A stretch of 45,813 nucleotides of DNA from Bacteroidales bacterium (GTDB lineage Bacteria; Bacteroidota; Bacteroidia; Bacteroidales; UBA932). The translations under genes were made by a program, and so were the position numbers. Location: NCBI GenBank assembly GCA_017461285.1, contig JAFTYS010000017.1, forward strand, positions 1 to 45,813, in the 5' to 3' direction. Under the pieces are notes generated by a model. It was not told where the DNA came from. It saw nothing but the letters and a program-made list of their open reading frames with translations, and made no database searches. This document shows, piece by piece, positions 8,170-17,513 of this stretch (position 1 is its first letter; each line of letters starts with the position of its first letter).

Positions 8170-8970
8170 TTATTCCGTTACAAAAGAACCGTCTTCTGAA
8201 GGGTCTACGGTTATGGTTTCATACAGGTCTTCGCATCTTGCGTCCACGATGATCTCAGGCTTTCCTACCGCTCCGTTCTGCTGACTCATCCTGAATGTAA
8301 GATGAAGATGGGTCGCAGGCTGGAGCAACTTCGATCCCGAGATGGTCATCGGCTCATCATCTATGACATAGGTTCCTGTAAAGACATAATTCAGGGCGAT
8401 CCCCGAATCAAAGTATCCGACAGCAGGATCATCACCTGATGTGTTGGCGACAGTAAACTCCAGCTTGCGAGAGGCGTCCGTATAGGCAGTGATCTTGAAA
8501 TCAGTGAAATGCTTGTCAATATTCTCCCCGAACACAACAGAAACTGCCGTATTGGCCATGGCACATGTCAGGTCAAAAGTTGTCGGATTAAGGCCTGCAA
8601 CCACTTCTTCAGGAGCTGTCTGACCCGCATATCTGACCTGCCCCCAACTATCCGGCTTTGAGACAGCATCTGCCTTGGACACATTCTCTGCCGATACGGT
8701 ATAGACACCGACAGGAACAGTTATCACTGACGGCATGTCCTTATACACATATGTGAATGTAGCGTCATCTGAGCTCACATACACATTGAATTCGTCCGCA
8801 CTTACCGTCTGCGAAGCTTCATCAGCCTTTGTCGTGACTTCGAAAACCGGAGAATTATCCAGTTCAAGAGAAATCCTTCCATCGGCCTGCCTTTCGATCA
8901 CCATTTCCTGGCATGAAGCCATCGCCGCAAAAGCGGCCAGCATGAACAATATCTTATTCGTTTTCTTCAT
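8170..8970 (-). CDS. DUF4493 lipoprotein, small subunit type
   Basis: A 266-residue lipoprotein. The lipobox is MASC (C20). The DUF4493 domain fills most of the chain. It shows RISLELDNSPVFEVTTKAD near the N-terminus (basic step K48), then the strand FNVYVSSDD, the turn VPVGVYTVSAENVSKAD, and the block TCAMANTAVSVVFGENIDKHF. One of four similar-sized (254-287 aa) DUF4493 proteins in a row with near-zero spacing, which suggests alternative or successive structural subunits. No catalytic motif is seen. Exact function unknown. Confidence 0.82.
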   Translation of the reverse strand: MKKTNKILFMLAAFAAMASCQEMVIERQADGRISLELDNSPVFEVTTKADEASQTVSADEFNVYVSSDDATFTYVYKDMPSVITVPVGVYTVSAENVSKADAVSKPDSWGQVRYAGQTAPEEVVAGLNPTTFDLTCAMANTAVSVVFGENIDKHFTDFKITAYTDASRKLEFTVANTSGDDPAVGYFDSGIALNYVFTGTYVIDDEPMTISGSKLLQPATHLHLTFRMSQQNGAVGKPEIIVDARCEDLYETITVDPSEDGSFVTE

Positions 8971-8976
8971 AAAATA

Positions 8977-9840
8977 TTAATATACATCGATGATACAGTC
9001 TACCACGACAGCATCATCCAGCGTAGCATCTACTATTATAGAAGGGAAGCCAATGCTTCCTTCGGAGTTTTCTTCACCTTCAGTAGGATCAATTGTTTCA
9101 GTGAACGAGTTGTCGCTCATATCGTCATCAACCCATATGTCCGGTCCTCCGATCTGACCGTTATGATTGCTTCTGATCACGATCTTTGCCCATTTGGCCG
9201 GTTCGATGTCCATCCTTCCCGTATAAGTGAGACGTCTTCCATCAATGGTACCCTTGACGGTATAAACGAGTTCCGCAGACGTTTCGACATTGAAATACGC
9301 CGTCCTGGCCAGTGATTCCTCCACGCTTTCAAGCTCAACCGTACGGGATCCGCCGACAGTCAGCGAGGCGTATGGAGAACCGAAGTCTGCAAGAAAACTC
9401 TCGTCAAAGGTCAGCGTCGCCTTGGCATTTACCATAGGGCAGGTAATGCTTACATGGACAGGCTCAGCAGAGAGTACGTCCACATCACCTGATGCACCGG
9501 CGAAACGGGCGCATCCGTCGCCGCCATTCGCAGTTTCTGCAACTTCTTCAGTGCAGCTCTGCGCAGAAATGACATACGTGCCATAAGGGACCGGCACATC
9601 TTCGGTCAGTTCTCCGTAGAGATATTCCTCGGAATATGGATTGCCTATGAAAGTCTGGCCGGACACATTGATAATGAACGCATCGCAATCAACCGCATCA
9701 TCCGCCTTAGTCTGCGCAACAACCTCTACATCAGGAGACAACGACAGCGAGATGGTGCCGCATCTTTGAGACTCCATCAATGCTTCATTGCAGGCTGATG
9801 CAAGAAGTGCTGCTATTAATATGTAGGCTGATCTGCGCAT
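8977..9840 (-). CDS. DUF4493 lipoprotein, small subunit type
   Basis: A 287-residue lipoprotein. I start it at the ATG ending at 9840 (MRRSAYILIA) and not at the longer 9888 option, because only the short start gives an immediate signal peptide and avoids overlapping the upstream gene that ends at 9851. Lipobox ASAC (C17). The DUF4493 pattern is clear: CGTISLSLSPDVEVVAQTKA with the basic step at K45, then FIINVSG, VPYGTYVISAQS and CPMVNAKATLTFDESF. Its C-terminal tail extends the family core with an acidic stretch (DPTEGEENSEG). It sits in the middle of the four-member tandem set. Function unknown beyond a likely surface structural role. Confidence 0.82.
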   Translation of the reverse strand: MRRSAYILIAALLASACNEALMESQRCGTISLSLSPDVEVVAQTKADDAVDCDAFIINVSGQTFIGNPYSEEYLYGELTEDVPVPYGTYVISAQSCTEEVAETANGGDGCARFAGASGDVDVLSAEPVHVSITCPMVNAKATLTFDESFLADFGSPYASLTVGGSRTVELESVEESLARTAYFNVETSAELVYTVKGTIDGRRLTYTGRMDIEPAKWAKIVIRSNHNGQIGGPDIWVDDDMSDNSFTETIDPTEGEENSEGSIGFPSIIVDATLDDAVVVDCIIDVY

Positions 9841-9850
9841 GTGGAAGCTA

Positions 9851-10615
9851 TTATGCCTGAGTTCCACCAAGCGGGTCGATGACTTCATTAACAGGCTCTT
9901 CTACAGTAGTGTCATCTACCGTAATCGAAAGAGTAATCGTACCATCGGCTCCGGCTGCAAAAGTAAGCTGATTCCAATTACGTGCTGTCGCATCGAACTT
10001 TCCTGTATAAGTCTTGCTTGCCGATGTGCTCCTTACGGTAACGGTCAGCTCCCAATTCACCTCTGTTCCGTCATTGAACCATGCAACTTCTGCAGTTTCA
10101 TGCGCACCTGGAGTCATTGCAATCTTTCTTCCTGCCGGATCAAGCGTTACTGGTTCTGCTTCATAGGTAAAGACGTCTCCGAAACCGTCCGCGAAGTTGA
10201 CAGTCACCTTTGAATTGGCGACAGCGCAGGACAATTCAACAGGAGTGGTCTTACCGGCCTGAACGGTAACCTGAGTTTCAGGGCTGACCAGCTGCATGGC
10301 ACCATTACCTTCTACAGCAGCATCATCTGAAATGTTCTTTGCTGTCATGGCATATGTTCCAGCCGCCATTTTCCTGTCATCATCTGAAATCTCGCTATAC
10401 TTACGCACCCAATTCTTCTGATTTCCCGACAGGGTTATGATATAGTCCTTTGCAGCATCTTCAGTTAAGGTTCCGGACTTGGTAACCACCATTTCAGTGT
10501 CGGCGGCAACGCCCAGGGAGATCGAGCCGTAGTCAGCCATCGGGGTTTCGATGATGGTTTTGTTGCAGGCAGTCATTGCTACAAGAGCAGCTGCGATGAT
10601 GATTGTCTTTTTCAT
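9851..10615 (-). CDS. DUF4493 lipoprotein, small subunit type
   Basis: A 254-residue lipoprotein, the shortest DUF4493 protein here. Lipobox MTAC (C17). Key blocks are YGSISLGVAADTEMVVTKS (basic step K46), YIITLSGNQ, MAAGTYAMTAKNISDDA, and CAVANSKVTVNFADGFGDVF. This is the only family copy in which the residue after the basic one is Ser instead of Ala. Spacing to the next gene is about 10 bases with the 9840 start. A 39-base gap upstream (10616-10654) is the widest inside this part of the operon but shows no convincing promoter. Confidence 0.82.
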   Translation of the reverse strand: MKKTIIIAAALVAMTACNKTIIETPMADYGSISLGVAADTEMVVTKSGTLTEDAAKDYIITLSGNQKNWVRKYSEISDDDRKMAAGTYAMTAKNISDDAAVEGNGAMQLVSPETQVTVQAGKTTPVELSCAVANSKVTVNFADGFGDVFTYEAEPVTLDPAGRKIAMTPGAHETAEVAWFNDGTEVNWELTVTVRSTSASKTYTGKFDATARNWNQLTFAAGADGTITLSITVDDTTVEEPVNEVIDPLGGTQA

Positions 10616-10654
10616 AATGGTTTTGAATCTTATGTGTTTTGTTATTATTCTGAT

Positions 10655-11431
10655 TTAGATGTATGGATTGAATTCGCCAGGAACTTCTGTCGGGTCGTCA
10701 ATCTGAGTATCGAATGTCACAGACGGCATCAGCTGGCCGTTTTCAAGATTGACCTTTACAAGAAGGATGATGTTGTTCCTGGCCTGGAGAGGGATGGTCC
10801 TGCTGACATTCACCGGCTTGTTCATTCCGCTTCCTGTGAATGTTCCTGTTATGGTGTAGGCCAGGTCTGACGGGTTGAACCATGTCTCGGTCACGACTCC
10901 GGCCGCAGTCTGGGCAATGGTGATCGCAGACGTCCTCGAAGTTCCGCCGGAAAGGCTCACCTGAAGAGCAGAGAAGCGGCCTTGCACCGATTCGTCAAAC
11001 TGGACCGACACCTTGGCGTTAGCTACCGTACACATCACTTCAGCGTCCTGGACAAGCGCATCAGCAGTCAGAGTCACATCTTCACTCCGGCCATAGAGAC
11101 GCATCTTGCCGTTTCCTTCTTCGGCCTCAGATTCAGTGCAGTTCTCCGCTGTCACATAGTATGTACCAAGCGCAAGCCTCTGAGTTTCGAAAGCAGAATA
11201 GACAGATTCATACATCTCGGCATCTGCTGAATCATATATACGGACCATGTAGTTTCCCGCTTCCGGGTCAGTCTGTTCCAGAGTCTCCACAGCCTTGCTG
11301 ATAACCTCTACGACAGGTTCTCCTGCCAGAGAAACAGACAGTTCTCCGTAAACCTCAGGGGTTTCGATCTTAGTGTTGCAAGCGACGGCCGTCATGGCAA
11401 TAAACGCCGCTCCAATAAGTGTTCTTTTCAT
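10655..11431 (-). CDS. DUF4493 lipoprotein, small subunit type
   Basis: A 258-residue lipoprotein when started at the ATG at 11431 (MKRTLIGAAF); a start six codons earlier at 11449 is open but would put six non-signal residues first. Lipobox AVAC (C18). DUF4493 blocks are YGELSVSLAGEPVVEVISKA (basic step K46), YMVRIYDSADAEMYES, LALGTYYVTAENCTESEA, and CTVANAKVSVQFDESVQGRF. The distance from C18 to K46 is 28 residues, the same as in its neighbours. Upstream is the PCMD lipoprotein gene, which ends at 11452. Confidence 0.82.
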   Translation of the reverse strand: MKRTLIGAAFIAMTAVACNTKIETPEVYGELSVSLAGEPVVEVISKAVETLEQTDPEAGNYMVRIYDSADAEMYESVYSAFETQRLALGTYYVTAENCTESEAEEGNGKMRLYGRSEDVTLTADALVQDAEVMCTVANAKVSVQFDESVQGRFSALQVSLSGGTSRTSAITIAQTAAGVVTETWFNPSDLAYTITGTFTGSGMNKPVNVSRTIPLQARNNIILLVKVNLENGQLMPSVTFDTQIDDPTEVPGEFNPYI

Positions 11432-11451
11432 ATTATGGTTAAAAATCATTT

Positions 11452-13089
11452 CTAATTCATCGGCATTCTGCTGAATACTTCAGCGAATTCCTCTTCTGTA
11501 AGTTCCGCAGGATCATATATGAGTTCGAACTCATCTACCTTGAGTACGGAACCTACGGCTCCTGTAAAGTAATCGCCATAGCGGCTGGCTGCCGCAACGA
11601 CTACAATATACTTCGGCGTACGGTCATTCCGATATACGAGAGGGATCGTGAATTCCACATATCTGTCGTCTGCGTCCGCAGAGACAAGCGAGCCATGGGC
11701 AATGATGCGAGGATCATTATCAAAATCCACGAACTGCTTCTTTGATGTGTTGATCCTGAACATACCGTCCCAGTCGGTCAGCAGTATCTGTATCTGGCAC
11801 TGGTCTCCCTGCCCTATCAGGCCCTTATAAGGATCTTTTGCCATGTCCACAGCCTTGGGAGCATACTTGTACCATCCCCTCAAGGCTATAGGACGTGATG
11901 TGAAAGGATATCCCCAGTCCAGTTCGGCACCTAACCCTGCAATCTTCACAAATCTTCCCACATATATGTTTCCGGCAGCCAGCATGCCCATAGCCTTTCC
12001 TGTCTCCAGCCTTGCCGCCTTTCCCTTCACTACATCCTTATCTTCAGGAGTGGTAGGAACAATGCCCAGGCCTGCTGTGCCGGGATTCGCCGAATCCCAC
12101 ACATGCTCCGCAGCATCAAGGTCAGGCATCCATGCCTTTCCGTCCAGATACCAGCTGTCAAAATTCAGGTTAGGGATCTGTCTGGCGTCTTCTGTGACAA
12201 ATGACACTTCAGCAGATGTAACCGCACCATTAGTAAGACGAATGAGATATTCAGAAGCCGGATCCAGTCCGCGGATCTCTGCTGAAACTGAAGTTCCGGA
12301 CACTTCGACATCCGCCACTGAAGTCCAGTCCGTCTCCCCTGCCTTGCAGTATTCAAACACAGGAGTTCCCTTCCCGTCCGTAGTACCTCTCACAAAAGCG
12401 AATTCAGCCCAAGGCCTGACAGAAGATACGCCCACAGAGACCGCCTTTTTCAGGAACTTCACTGACCACTCTATGTCCTGTCCTTCATATTCCACGAGGA
12501 AGTATCGCATGATCACGCAGTCCAGGACCATAGGGAATACACATGGTTCCGTCTGAGGCACGCTCTGTCCGTTCAACGACACGAATCCTGTCGTAGACTT
12601 TACAACCGAGCCTTCAGGCTCGAGCTTCATATCATTTATCTTCACATCCAGAAGCGACTGGTTCTCTGACACATATACATATGCTGTCTTTCTTGCCGGG
12701 TCTATTTCCGCTTCACCGACCTGATTGTCACATCTGATATAACGTGCGACAGGCTGTAAAGCTGTTATCGTCCATTCGAAGTCTTCATATATACGCAGGG
12801 TCATATGGACCGTCTCCCTCATATCCAGATACTCCGGGATTCCTCCGACCACCTGAGCTCCTTCAGTCAGAGTCATGGACAATAACTTAACATGGCTCAT
12901 ATCCGTCCTCTCCCCCATCACCACGGTTACCGTACGGCTCTGCCTGTCTATTTCCACAGACTTCTGGCCTTCAAGTTCAATAGAGACTATTTCAGCTACC
13001 GCTTCAGGGTACGAAAGATCATTCTCTATGCATGAGCACAACCCCAGCATAAAGAAAACCATGATGATATTTCTGATCAGTCTGCTCAT
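11452..13089 (-). CDS. PCMD-domain lipoprotein with Ig-like and FN3-like domains (no DUF4493)
   Basis: A 545-residue lipoprotein (lipobox GLCSC, C18 or C20). Unlike its neighbours it has no DUF4493 domain. Residues about 30-205 hold two similar Ig-like repeats (a strand such as IVSIELEGQKSVEIDRQSRT followed by TDMSHVKLLSMTL, then a second copy), resembling DUF5018-type glycan-binding lipoproteins. Residues about 215-300 are FN3-like. Residues 305-545 form a PCMD (putative carbohydrate metabolism) jelly-roll domain, opening with PNLNFDSWY. This domain is about 80% identical to that of the protein at 13915-16116. The ATG overlaps the stop of the beta-barrel gene by 4 bases, so the two are translationally coupled. 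It may bind carbohydrate; that is inferred. Confidence 0.82.
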   Translation of the reverse strand: MSRLIRNIIMVFFMLGLCSCIENDLSYPEAVAEIVSIELEGQKSVEIDRQSRTVTVVMGERTDMSHVKLLSMTLTEGAQVVGGIPEYLDMRETVHMTLRIYEDFEWTITALQPVARYIRCDNQVGEAEIDPARKTAYVYVSENQSLLDVKINDMKLEPEGSVVKSTTGFVSLNGQSVPQTEPCVFPMVLDCVIMRYFLVEYEGQDIEWSVKFLKKAVSVGVSSVRPWAEFAFVRGTTDGKGTPVFEYCKAGETDWTSVADVEVSGTSVSAEIRGLDPASEYLIRLTNGAVTSAEVSFVTEDARQIPNLNFDSWYLDGKAWMPDLDAAEHVWDSANPGTAGLGIVPTTPEDKDVVKGKAARLETGKAMGMLAAGNIYVGRFVKIAGLGAELDWGYPFTSRPIALRGWYKYAPKAVDMAKDPYKGLIGQGDQCQIQILLTDWDGMFRINTSKKQFVDFDNDPRIIAHGSLVSADADDRYVEFTIPLVYRNDRTPKYIVVVAAASRYGDYFTGAVGSVLKVDEFELIYDPAELTEEEFAEVFSRMPMN

Positions 13090-13913
13090 GATTTCATATT
13101 CTTTCTCGCCTTCTTGCTGTGAGGGCCTGTATAGAAATAGAAGCTGGTTCCTATCTCGATGGAAAGCGGGTTGATCTTGAAGTTGGCACCGCTTGTCTCC
13201 ATATAGCTATGTTCCACCTGATTGCGGATCTGCTCGGTACGGTTATAGTTGATGCCCAGAATACCTATGGCGACTTCAACCGCTACATTGTCATGGGCAA
13301 AGATGCAGATGCCGGGGACAAATGTCAGGGCTCCCTTCATTACAGTCTGATATGTCCCGAACTTGTCCTCGCCCTCCACATTCCAGACTTTCGACTGTCC
13401 GTATGCACCTGTCGCTCTGGCCTCGGCAAAAATGGCGAACCTCTTGCTGTCGGCTATCGACACATAATAACGCATGGTAAGGGAACCGCTGTACATATGC
13501 TTGACTATGTGATAATCAGAAACGCCGAAGCCAAGATCATCACCAAGCGAAAATGACGCATTTCCAAGATCAAGGGAAGACCTGTCATAGTCGAAACGTG
13601 CTCCCAAAGAGACGTTGTCTGCAACAAAATATGACAGATGCGGCGCCAGGCCGAACGAATACATGCTGCCCTTGAGACCGTTCACGAGATCAAAAAGCAT
13701 GGAGTAACCGGGATCGTCTGCAGCCTGTCCCAGATCTATCGTGGTGTATGAAAAATTGACACCTGTCGATATGGTTCCCTTAGGGACAAAAACAGTGTTC
13801 GATTTTCCGATGCCTCGGTCGAAAGGCTCGACAGGTTCCTCGTCTTTACGGGAACCTGCCCAGCCATCAAGAACCGAGCATATCAGCAACGATATGATGA
13901 TCAGCTTCTTCAT
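13086..13913 (-). CDS. Outer-membrane beta-barrel protein of the surface operon
   Basis: A 275-residue exported protein. Residues 1-19 are a signal peptide ending DGWAGS. The rest alternates polar and hydrophobic residues in strands typical of an 8- to 12-strand barrel, for example TISTGVNFSYTTIDLG, SYFVADNVSLGARFDYD, GSLTMRYYVSIADSKRFAIF and VAVEVAIGILGINYNR, with a late IEIGTSFYFYTG. The last residues are basic (KKARKNMKS), so it does not end in the usual aromatic residue. It sits in the middle of a lipoprotein operon and is coupled by a 4-bp overlap to the PCMD lipoprotein, so it may anchor or export that partner (inference). Confidence 0.78.
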   Translation of the reverse strand: MKKLIIISLLICSVLDGWAGSRKDEEPVEPFDRGIGKSNTVFVPKGTISTGVNFSYTTIDLGQAADDPGYSMLFDLVNGLKGSMYSFGLAPHLSYFVADNVSLGARFDYDRSSLDLGNASFSLGDDLGFGVSDYHIVKHMYSGSLTMRYYVSIADSKRFAIFAEARATGAYGQSKVWNVEGEDKFGTYQTVMKGALTFVPGICIFAHDNVAVEVAIGILGINYNRTEQIRNQVEHSYMETSGANFKINPLSIEIGTSFYFYTGPHSKKARKNMKS

Positions 13914-13914
13914 A

Positions 13915-16116
13915 TCAGAAAGGGTTTACCTTGCTGAAGACAGTATCAAACTCTTCCTCAGTAAGTTCCGACGGATCGTAGACGAGTTCGAATTCATCCA
14001 CCTTGAGTACAGATCCTACGGCTCCTGTGAAGTAATCGCCATAGCGGCTGGCAGCCGCCACGATCACGATATATTTTGGAGTCCTGTCGTTACGGTATAC
14101 AAGCGGCAGAGTGAACTTCACATATCCGTTGTCATAGTTTGCGGAGGTAAGGGATCCGTGTGCAATGATATGTTCGTCATTCTCGAAATCCACGAACTGC
14201 TTCTTGGACGTATTGATACGGAACATGCCATCCCAATCGGTCAGGAATATCTGTATCTGGCACTGGTCTGACTGTCCGGCCAGTCCCTTATACGGATCCT
14301 TTGTCATATCTATGGACTTAGGTGCATACTTGTAATATCCCTTCAGAGCCAGAGGACGTGAAGAGAACGGATAACCCCAGTCAAGTTCTGCTCCAAGACC
14401 GGCAACTTTAACGAACTTTCCGACATAGATGTTACCTGCAGCAAGCATGCCCATAGCCTTCGATGTTTCAAGGCGTGCGGCCTTGCCCTTTACCACATCA
14501 GACTCTTCCGGTGTAGTAGGAACAGTTCCGAGGGAGGCTGTTCCAGGGTTGGCAGAATCCCACACATAAGAGCTTGAGCTTGCATTAGGTATCCACGCAC
14601 TGCCGTCCTTATACCAGCTGTCGAAGCTGAGGTTCGGCACAATCTGCGCTGCAGATGTAGAGAACATGATTTCCTTTGTCTCCTTGTCCTCAGCGGATAC
14701 GGAACGGAACACATATTCCGAAGATGGTTTCAATCCTGTAAGTATCGCCGTATAACGCCTTGTGGCCAGATCCACTTCCATATCAGCAGGATCCATTTCA
14801 GTCCAGTCCGCAGCAGAGCGTTCCTTATACTGGAAGGTAAGTCCTGCCGGCTGTTCGGCAGCGAAATAACGTCCTTCAAGCTTTGCAAAGGCAGCCCAGC
14901 CTGCATATGCTGCAATAGCCTCGGCATCCACATCCGATATGATCTCTATCATAAGGTCAAAGACATCATAATGGCCCTTCGTATCCGTAGCCGTCAAGGT
15001 CATCGAATACATTCCGACCTGCAGCCCTGACACAAAGCCGGTCAGGTCGAGAGTAAGTCCGGCAGCTCCTGGAGCTACAGCCTTGGACATGACCTGACTG
15101 ACAACGATACCGACAGATGACAGATCGGTGGATGTGCCGACAAATTCCGACACAGACGGAAGCCCTGCGGATGCAAGTCCTTCGTCTGAATGTGTGATTC
15201 TGAAACTCTGAAGTCCTGCCGGGGTGCTTATTGTCATCACCTTGCTGGTCGAATTTCCGAACGGTACAGACATAGGAACGCCTGAAACAGCATCAAAACC
15301 GGCCTCAGCTGCAAATGAAGGCAGGAACCTGTTGTCAAAGTCAAGGATAAGCTCGTGTGATGATTCATCCATGGAATTATCCAGAACAACCTTCACGACA
15401 AAGGCGCCGTCTTCAGAAAGTTCTTCACCCAGTTCAAATGTCAGATGGTAGTGCTGCCTTGCCTTTACATCGGAATATGTCACAGTAGTACGATACTCGC
15501 TGCCGTCAGTATTCTTAAGATAAAGGTCCCATGTAAGGGATCCTGTGACAGCGAAATATGCCTTGGCATCAAAACCTGCCTCCAGCGGGTTACCGGCCTG
15601 CGGCGCATTGCTCAATACAAGCTTGTCACCGGTTCCGTTTGTAACCGCCACTTCATAAGAGACGAAATGTTCTGCGAATTCAGACGGGAATTCCACAGAG
15701 AAGGCAGTATTGGCCAGAGTACACGTCAGGTCGACGGTATTTATCTTGTCCGGATAGATGCGGACATTCTTCTTTCCTTCATAATACGGGCTGTTGAAGG
15801 CGGCATTCGCCTTCTCCCCGTGGCTTGCTATGACGTCATAATAACCGATCTGAAGAACAAACGGGTTTTCTGATGTCACCGTACGATGGTCTTCTGCACT
15901 TGCAACAGACACTCCGGAAGCATTCTGCACATCGATTGCAAAGATAAGCTCTTCCGGTGCGGCATCAGCCTTGACAATGACGTCTTCGGCGAGGTCACTG
16001 TCCATTCTGACGCCCAGATATCCGTAGCTGTTTTCCTGAATGACCTCCTGATTGCAGGAAGCGAGGAAACAGGCAGAAAGGATGACCGTCAATATATTTG
16101 AGAGTCTTCTTTTCAT
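13915..16116 (-). CDS. DUF4493-FN3-PCMD lipoprotein
   Basis: A 733-residue lipoprotein (lipobox FLASC, C21). Residues about 21-250 form a DUF4493 domain: YGYLGVRMDSDLAEDVIVKA with the basic step at K49, then LIFAIDVQNASG, LQIGYYDVIASHGEKANAAF and CTLANTAFSVEFPSEFAEHF. Residues about 255-400 are an Ig-like region, and 400-490 an FN3-like one ending FSTSAAQIVPN. Residues 493-733 are a PCMD domain aligned without gaps to the 545-residue protein's domain. It starts one base after the next gene's end region, in tight operon spacing. Together these parts suggest a surface carbohydrate-binding or fibre subunit. Confidence 0.82.
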   Translation of the reverse strand: MKRRLSNILTVILSACFLASCNQEVIQENSYGYLGVRMDSDLAEDVIVKADAAPEELIFAIDVQNASGVSVASAEDHRTVTSENPFVLQIGYYDVIASHGEKANAAFNSPYYEGKKNVRIYPDKINTVDLTCTLANTAFSVEFPSEFAEHFVSYEVAVTNGTGDKLVLSNAPQAGNPLEAGFDAKAYFAVTGSLTWDLYLKNTDGSEYRTTVTYSDVKARQHYHLTFELGEELSEDGAFVVKVVLDNSMDESSHELILDFDNRFLPSFAAEAGFDAVSGVPMSVPFGNSTSKVMTISTPAGLQSFRITHSDEGLASAGLPSVSEFVGTSTDLSSVGIVVSQVMSKAVAPGAAGLTLDLTGFVSGLQVGMYSMTLTATDTKGHYDVFDLMIEIISDVDAEAIAAYAGWAAFAKLEGRYFAAEQPAGLTFQYKERSAADWTEMDPADMEVDLATRRYTAILTGLKPSSEYVFRSVSAEDKETKEIMFSTSAAQIVPNLSFDSWYKDGSAWIPNASSSSYVWDSANPGTASLGTVPTTPEESDVVKGKAARLETSKAMGMLAAGNIYVGKFVKVAGLGAELDWGYPFSSRPLALKGYYKYAPKSIDMTKDPYKGLAGQSDQCQIQIFLTDWDGMFRINTSKKQFVDFENDEHIIAHGSLTSANYDNGYVKFTLPLVYRNDRTPKYIVIVAAASRYGDYFTGAVGSVLKVDEFELVYDPSELTEEEFDTVFSKVNPF

Positions 16117-16137
16117 ATGAGATATCTGTTATTCGTT

Positions 16138-17499
16138 TTACTCAGCTGTCACGAACACAACCATCTGTTCCATTGACTGTCCCTTTTCGTCGGTCACCTT
16201 CAATGTGAACTTATGCTCGGTATCGGCTTCTGGCCCATAAATATTGATGAGAGGAACCAGTCCTGACAATGAAAACGGCACTGTCGTCTGTCCGGCGATT
16301 TCATCAGCAAGAGGAAGCCCGAGGTTCATATTCGCAAGATTTTCGACCAGGACCGCATCGCCTATCATATCCATATCGGCAGGTTCTCCTTCCACATAAG
16401 TGTCGGCATAACTGCATAGTGCGGCAATCGTAGGGCTCAGCTGCGGAGAATCTACCGTAACGACAAATGTCTTGATCTTTTCAGGTGCATTGATCAGGAG
16501 GTCCGCATTCAGGTTTTCATCGATATTCATAGGCAAGAAGTCAGGGTTCGCTTCCCACAACAGAGTCGGCTTTGTCGAAGGTGTCGGCTCCACCGGTTCA
16601 TTTCCTGTATTGTCGTCGCCTGTATTGTCATCACCTGAATCATCTCCGGTATTGTCATCTCCAGGAACAGGGACTTCATCGAATCCGGGAACGCTTACGA
16701 TCTGGTTGATGTCATTGACCTCATGACTGATTGTAATCTTTATACCTTCGGTGATTACGTTTCCGTTCTCGTCTACATCACCCACCTGACCGGTTACCTT
16801 AGCATCCAGGTTAAGGATATGATGGTCCGCTGCAGACGGATTCTCAATAAGATATTGCGTGCTCGCATCCGTATTGTCGATAGCCCTGTGACCATCTACA
16901 CGGACAGTAAGAGGCGCTACTGTAAAATATCCTGCCTGAGACCCTGTAAATACAGTCTTTCCGTCCACCACAACAGGTTTGAAATCATCCTCTGAGGCAT
17001 TCCTGTTCCATGAAAGCGTTCCCTTTCCGTTTGACACGGTAATGGTATAGTCCGAAAGCTCGCGGACGAAATTGTCTGAAAGGAAAACCGATACCTTCAT
17101 GTTGCTTATCGAGCATATCACTTCGACAGTCGAAACCTGTCCTGTCATAATCTTGAAGTCTTTGCTGCCTTCATATATAGGCTGTTCGAATGCAGCATGT
17201 TCCCTGGCCGGAGATGATGCTGTCAAGGTGTAATCACCGGAACCGAGTTCAACTACCTTTCCTCTGATCGAACTGAAAGGAGCATATGTCTTGCTCCACT
17301 GGTCATACGGACGGAAGATGTCTATCGTAAGGTTGTTTATGATTTCCTCATCTGTCGCCTTAGTCACGACATCCTTATAATCAGACTTGCATGAAAGGTC
17401 CAGAGCAAGCGAACCAGTGCCCTCGCTTACAATGATTTCACGGTTGCAGCCTGAGAGTATTGCGGCTGCCGCTATGATTGTATATACTATCTTTTTCAT
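16138..17499 (-). CDS. DUF4493 lipoprotein with acidic repeat linker
   Basis: A 453-residue lipoprotein (lipobox LSGC, C18). Residues about 18-270 form a DUF4493 domain: GSLALDLSCKSDYKDVVTKA with the basic step at K47, then LTIDIFRPYDQWSKTYAPF, LGSGDYTLTASSPAREHAAF and CSISNMKVSVFLSDNFVREL. Around residues 280-305 lies a low-complexity linker of repeated GDDNTGDD units, encoded near 16605-16665. The last 140 residues (PTLLWEANPDFLPMNI onward) form a separate Ig-like domain similar in order to the region that follows DUF4493 in the neighbouring 733-residue protein. Function unknown; surface structural role inferred from the locus. Confidence 0.82.
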   Translation of the reverse strand: MKKIVYTIIAAAAILSGCNREIIVSEGTGSLALDLSCKSDYKDVVTKATDEEIINNLTIDIFRPYDQWSKTYAPFSSIRGKVVELGSGDYTLTASSPAREHAAFEQPIYEGSKDFKIMTGQVSTVEVICSISNMKVSVFLSDNFVRELSDYTITVSNGKGTLSWNRNASEDDFKPVVVDGKTVFTGSQAGYFTVAPLTVRVDGHRAIDNTDASTQYLIENPSAADHHILNLDAKVTGQVGDVDENGNVITEGIKITISHEVNDINQIVSVPGFDEVPVPGDDNTGDDSGDDNTGDDNTGNEPVEPTPSTKPTLLWEANPDFLPMNIDENLNADLLINAPEKIKTFVVTVDSPQLSPTIAALCSYADTYVEGEPADMDMIGDAVLVENLANMNLGLPLADEIAGQTTVPFSLSGLVPLINIYGPEADTEHKFTLKVTDEKGQSMEQMVVFVTAE

Positions 17500-17513
17500 T
17501 TCAATGTTGTGTT

